In this document: positions 62,104 to 64,000 of the stretch, in pieces
Layout: the number at the start of each line of letters is the position of its first letter
How positions within the stretch are numbered: the stretch's first letter is position 1
Source of the DNA: Spirochaetaceae bacterium
GTDB taxonomy: Bacteria; Spirochaetota; Spirochaetia; SZUA-6; Bin103
Length of the DNA: 64,000 nt
Direction: 5' to 3'
Assembly (NCBI GenBank): GCA_028821475.1
Contig: JAPPGB010000129.1
Location: 1-64,000, forward strand
Program-made: the position numbers and the translations under genes
The notes under the pieces: model-generated
What the model was told of the DNA's origin: nothing
What the model saw: the letters and a program-made list of their open reading frames with translations, nothing else
Databases searched by the model: none

Positions 62104-63537
62104 CTACGCTGGCCGCGATGGGCCGGAAGCGGCGGCGGCGGTTTGGGGTCGCAGGGCGTACAGGTCGTCGAGGGAGTACCAGCCGTCCGATTCCCTCCGT
62201 GTCGCCGGTTTGCGGCGGGTGAAGTAGCGGCGGCTGAGCGTGGCGCCCCGGCTGTTCGGATACTGCTGCCGTTTGCGTTCCAGTTCCGTTTCCAGGGCAC
62301 GCGGCGAGCGCACCCGACCCCACTTGCACTCGCCGAGGTCGGTCCAGTTGTCGTCGCGCATGCCGACCACGTCGATCTGCGCTGCCGCGCTCCAGTATTC
62401 GCCGACTTCGAAACCGGCTGCCACCCCCTCCTGGGCATAAATGAGTGGCAGCGCTTCCCGGCACAGCCGTTCGAAGCGGCCACCGAACCAGGAGTCGAGC
62501 GATGGCGCAATGCGGTCGCCGAAAGCACGTTCCGCCCCGGCACTGCGGATCACGCTGACGTTGGGGAACACGAAACGGAACCAGAACTGCAGCAGCGGGT
62601 CATCGATCTCGAAACGCACCCGGCGAGGATTGGGCCGGCGGCTGTCCAGCGGGTAGCGGCGGCGCAGGTAGCCGAGGCCGGTCAGTTGCCGCAGGTAGTA
62701 GTGCAGACTGCGTTCCGGCAGCCCCGTGGCGGCAGCGATTGACGGCGCGGTGCCTCGGCCGAAGGCGACCGCATGCAGCGTCGCCTGGTACGGCCCGATC
62801 TCACGCAGTTCCTCGCGCAGCAGAAGTAGCGGCTCGTGAAACAGCGGTGCGAACTCGGTAAGCAACTGTTCCTGGATGTTGACCTCGATGGAGCGGCTGT
62901 CGTCGAGGCACAGCAGGTAGTGCGGCAACCCGCCGACCAGGAAGTAGGCGCGCGCCTGATCGGCAAGCGGCCAGTGCGGATGAAACTGGGCCGCATCCCG
63001 ATAGCCGAACGGTTGCAGGTGGATCTGCGCCGTGCGCCGGCCGAACAGCGGGCTCTTGCTGCCCAGCACTTCCCGCTCCATGAAGCCCAGGTAGGACCCG
63101 CACAGCAGGAGCATGACGTTGCCCGCATCGCGCAACCAGCGGTCCCAGCAGCGCTGCAGGTCGGAGAGCAGGCTCGGGCTGGAGGCGGCGATGCACTGAA
63201 ACTCGTCGAGTGCGAGCACCAGCTTCTTCCCCGGGTTGGCGCGCGTCCACTGCTCGGTAACCGTGCGCAACGCCGGCTGCCAGTCGGCAGTGCGCAGCGC
63301 GGCGAGCAGCGGCATGCCCAGCGCGCGGGCGGCCTCGGCCAGGAACTCCCTCACTTGCAGCGCGGCCGAAGACTGCTGGCCCAGGTAGTACACGCCCGGC
63401 ATGTCCGACATGTGCTTCAGGATGAGTTCGCTCTTGCCCACCCGGCGCCGCCCGTAGATGGGGATGAGTTCCGATCTGGGCGAATGGAAGGCTTGGCGGA
63501 GGAGGTCCAGTTCCGCTTCGCGACCGACAAACTGCAC
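62104..63537 (-). CDS. ATPase_2/DUF234-type AAA ATPase
   Basis: The protein has about 477 residues from GTG 63537 (VQFVGREAELDLLRQAF is the usual opening). Walker A is YGRRRVGKSEL and Walker B KLVLALDEFQCI. A winged helix lies near ERSLHYYLRQLTGLGYLRRR. The C-terminal DUF234 region (AQIDVVGMRDDNWTDLGECK) has the D and E-x-K pattern of a nuclease fold. The frame is open to 63609, but that part covers an inverted repeat and is probably not translated. The function is unknown. Confidence 0.8.
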   Translation of the reverse strand: MQFVGREAELDLLRQAFHSPRSELIPIYGRRRVGKSELILKHMSDMPGVYYLGQQSSAALQVREFLAEAARALGMPLLAALRTADWQPALRTVTEQWTRANPGKKLVLALDEFQCIAASSPSLLSDLQRCWDRWLRDAGNVMLLLCGSYLGFMEREVLGSKSPLFGRRTAQIHLQPFGYRDAAQFHPHWPLADQARAYFLVGGLPHYLLCLDDSRSIEVNIQEQLLTEFAPLFHEPLLLLREELREIGPYQATLHAVAFGRGTAPSIAAATGLPERSLHYYLRQLTGLGYLRRRYPLDSRRPNPRRVRFEIDDPLLQFWFRFVFPNVSVIRSAGAERAFGDRIAPSLDSWFGGRFERLCREALPLIYAQEGVAAGFEVGEYWSAAAQIDVVGMRDDNWTDLGECKWGRVRSPRALETELERKRQQYPNSRGATLSRRYFTRRKPATRRESDGWYSLDDLYALRPQTAAAASGPSRPA

Positions 63538-63567
63538 GACACCGGCAACGCCGAACCTACGCCGACT

Positions 63568-63602
63568 CGTCAAGTCGTGTCTGGACAAGTTATGACTTGA
63601 CG
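63568..63602. promoter_or_regulatory. Inverted repeat upstream of the DUF234-type ATPase
   Basis: CGTCAAGTC (63568-63576) and GACTTGACG (63594-63602) form a perfect 9-bp inverted repeat with a 17-bp centre. It lies 31-65 bp before GTG 63537, so it suits a repressor site. TTGACG within the arm also resembles a -35. Confidence 0.5.
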
Positions 63603-63609
63603 ATGTCAC

Positions 63610-63900
63610 TCAGCGGACCTTGAACCTCCTGCATGATTCAACTCTCCGACTCTCGGACCAATTCTGCACCCGACCGACCGTTTGGTCCATACCCAAGGAA
63701 TGAAATACGACCGAGATCAGTGTCTTTTGCGGATGTAGCAGGCCTGTTTCATATCGAGTGCGGGCCGCGGCCACATTGACTGCGCCATGGCTGTCGCTGG
63801 CGCTCCGGCTCCTCCCGACATCCGAGTCGTCACCCGGCGGCGCGGGTTGAGCGACGGCCTGTTGCTGTCCTGACCGTGGTCCGGTCGCGCCAACCGCGCT
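63610..63900. other. Intergenic region
   Basis: I see no gene in this stretch. It is less GC-rich near 63640-63760 than the surroundings. It should hold the promoter for the ATPase at 62104. No convincing hairpin, repeat or RNA was found. Confidence 0.4.
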
Positions 63901-64000
63901 TTATGCTTTCATGCGCGTGTCGGTGGGGTCGAAGGTGGCCAGGCCGGGGGCGACGGTGACCGGGAAGGGTTCGTTCATGTACAGCACCTGCAGGCGGGTG
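63901..64000 (-). CDS. C-terminal end of a gene cut by the window edge
   Basis: On the minus strand the 33 codons before TAA at 63901-63903 read TRLQVLYMNEPFPVTVAPGL and then ATFDPTDTRMKA. The frame is open to the edge. The composition looks coding, but 33 residues are too few to name a family. Confidence 0.5.
   Translation of the reverse strand, partial: TRLQVLYMNEPFPVTVAPGLATFDPTDTRMKA

Overview
The window is high-GC bacterial DNA with dense genes, many GTG starts and 1-, 4- or 8-nt gene overlaps. The best lineage hint is the sugar-binding lipoprotein-like protein at 39126, whose N-terminus runs into AGSEAE, a style I associate with spirochaetes of the Spirochaetales. The mix of sugar and amino-acid ABC transporters, phytanoyl-CoA-type dioxygenases and very many toxin-antitoxin (TA) genes also recalls spirochaete genomes from marine hosts or sediments. 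This assignment is an inference. I saw no rRNA, tRNA, CRISPR array, transposase or phage gene.

Layout. 1-11480: TA modules, an AAA ATPase with a nuclease-like tail, a broken second copy of that ATPase, a thiolase/DUF35 pair, and a lower-GC sugar ABC transporter whose binding protein has lost its signal peptide. 11615-15978: an aapJQMP-type L-amino-acid transporter (minus strand). 16321-22611: a D-apionate cluster (apnO, oiaX, oiaK, apnL) with an adjoining beta-keto acid cleavage enzyme. 22782-24482: a proline racemase-type gene running into remnants of three other genes. 24544-31263: an uncharacterised pair, an AbiE-like module with a broken toxin, and two FAD-dependent oxidoreductases. 31298-37000: BrnTA, a GH140/DUF4038 apiosidase-like hydrolase, an AbrB/VapC pair, a zinc dehydrogenase, a PhyH dioxygenase and a DUF433/DUF5615 pair. 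37200-40688: an LplB/LplC/LplA-type transporter. 40953-47981: a PLP decarboxylase, MazEF, and a polar amino-acid binding protein and permease separated by a 21-bp minisatellite, then TauD and PhyH dioxygenases. 48048-51261: an ATPase, a DUF4258 TA pair flanked by copies of one gene's 3' end, and a zinc dehydrogenase. 51455-57817: acyl-CoA genes (crotonase, single-chain biotin carboxylase, acyl-CoA synthetase, hotdog thioesterase). 57968-64000: an MFS fragment, a heterodimeric ABC exporter, a DUF234-type ATPase, and a gene tail running off the window.

How it fits together. The metabolic core looks like scavenging of plant or seagrass-type sugars, with apiose in particular: an apiosidase-like hydrolase could release apiose, a lactonase would give D-apionate, and apnO/oiaK/oiaX would carry it to a tetrulose phosphate. 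Amino-acid uptake and acyl-CoA metabolism surround it. Between these blocks lie about a dozen TA loci, several truncated. At least three places show rearrangement scars: short direct repeats of gene ends flanking inserted cassettes, fused gene fragments, and a 452-bp identical tract within more diverged repeats.
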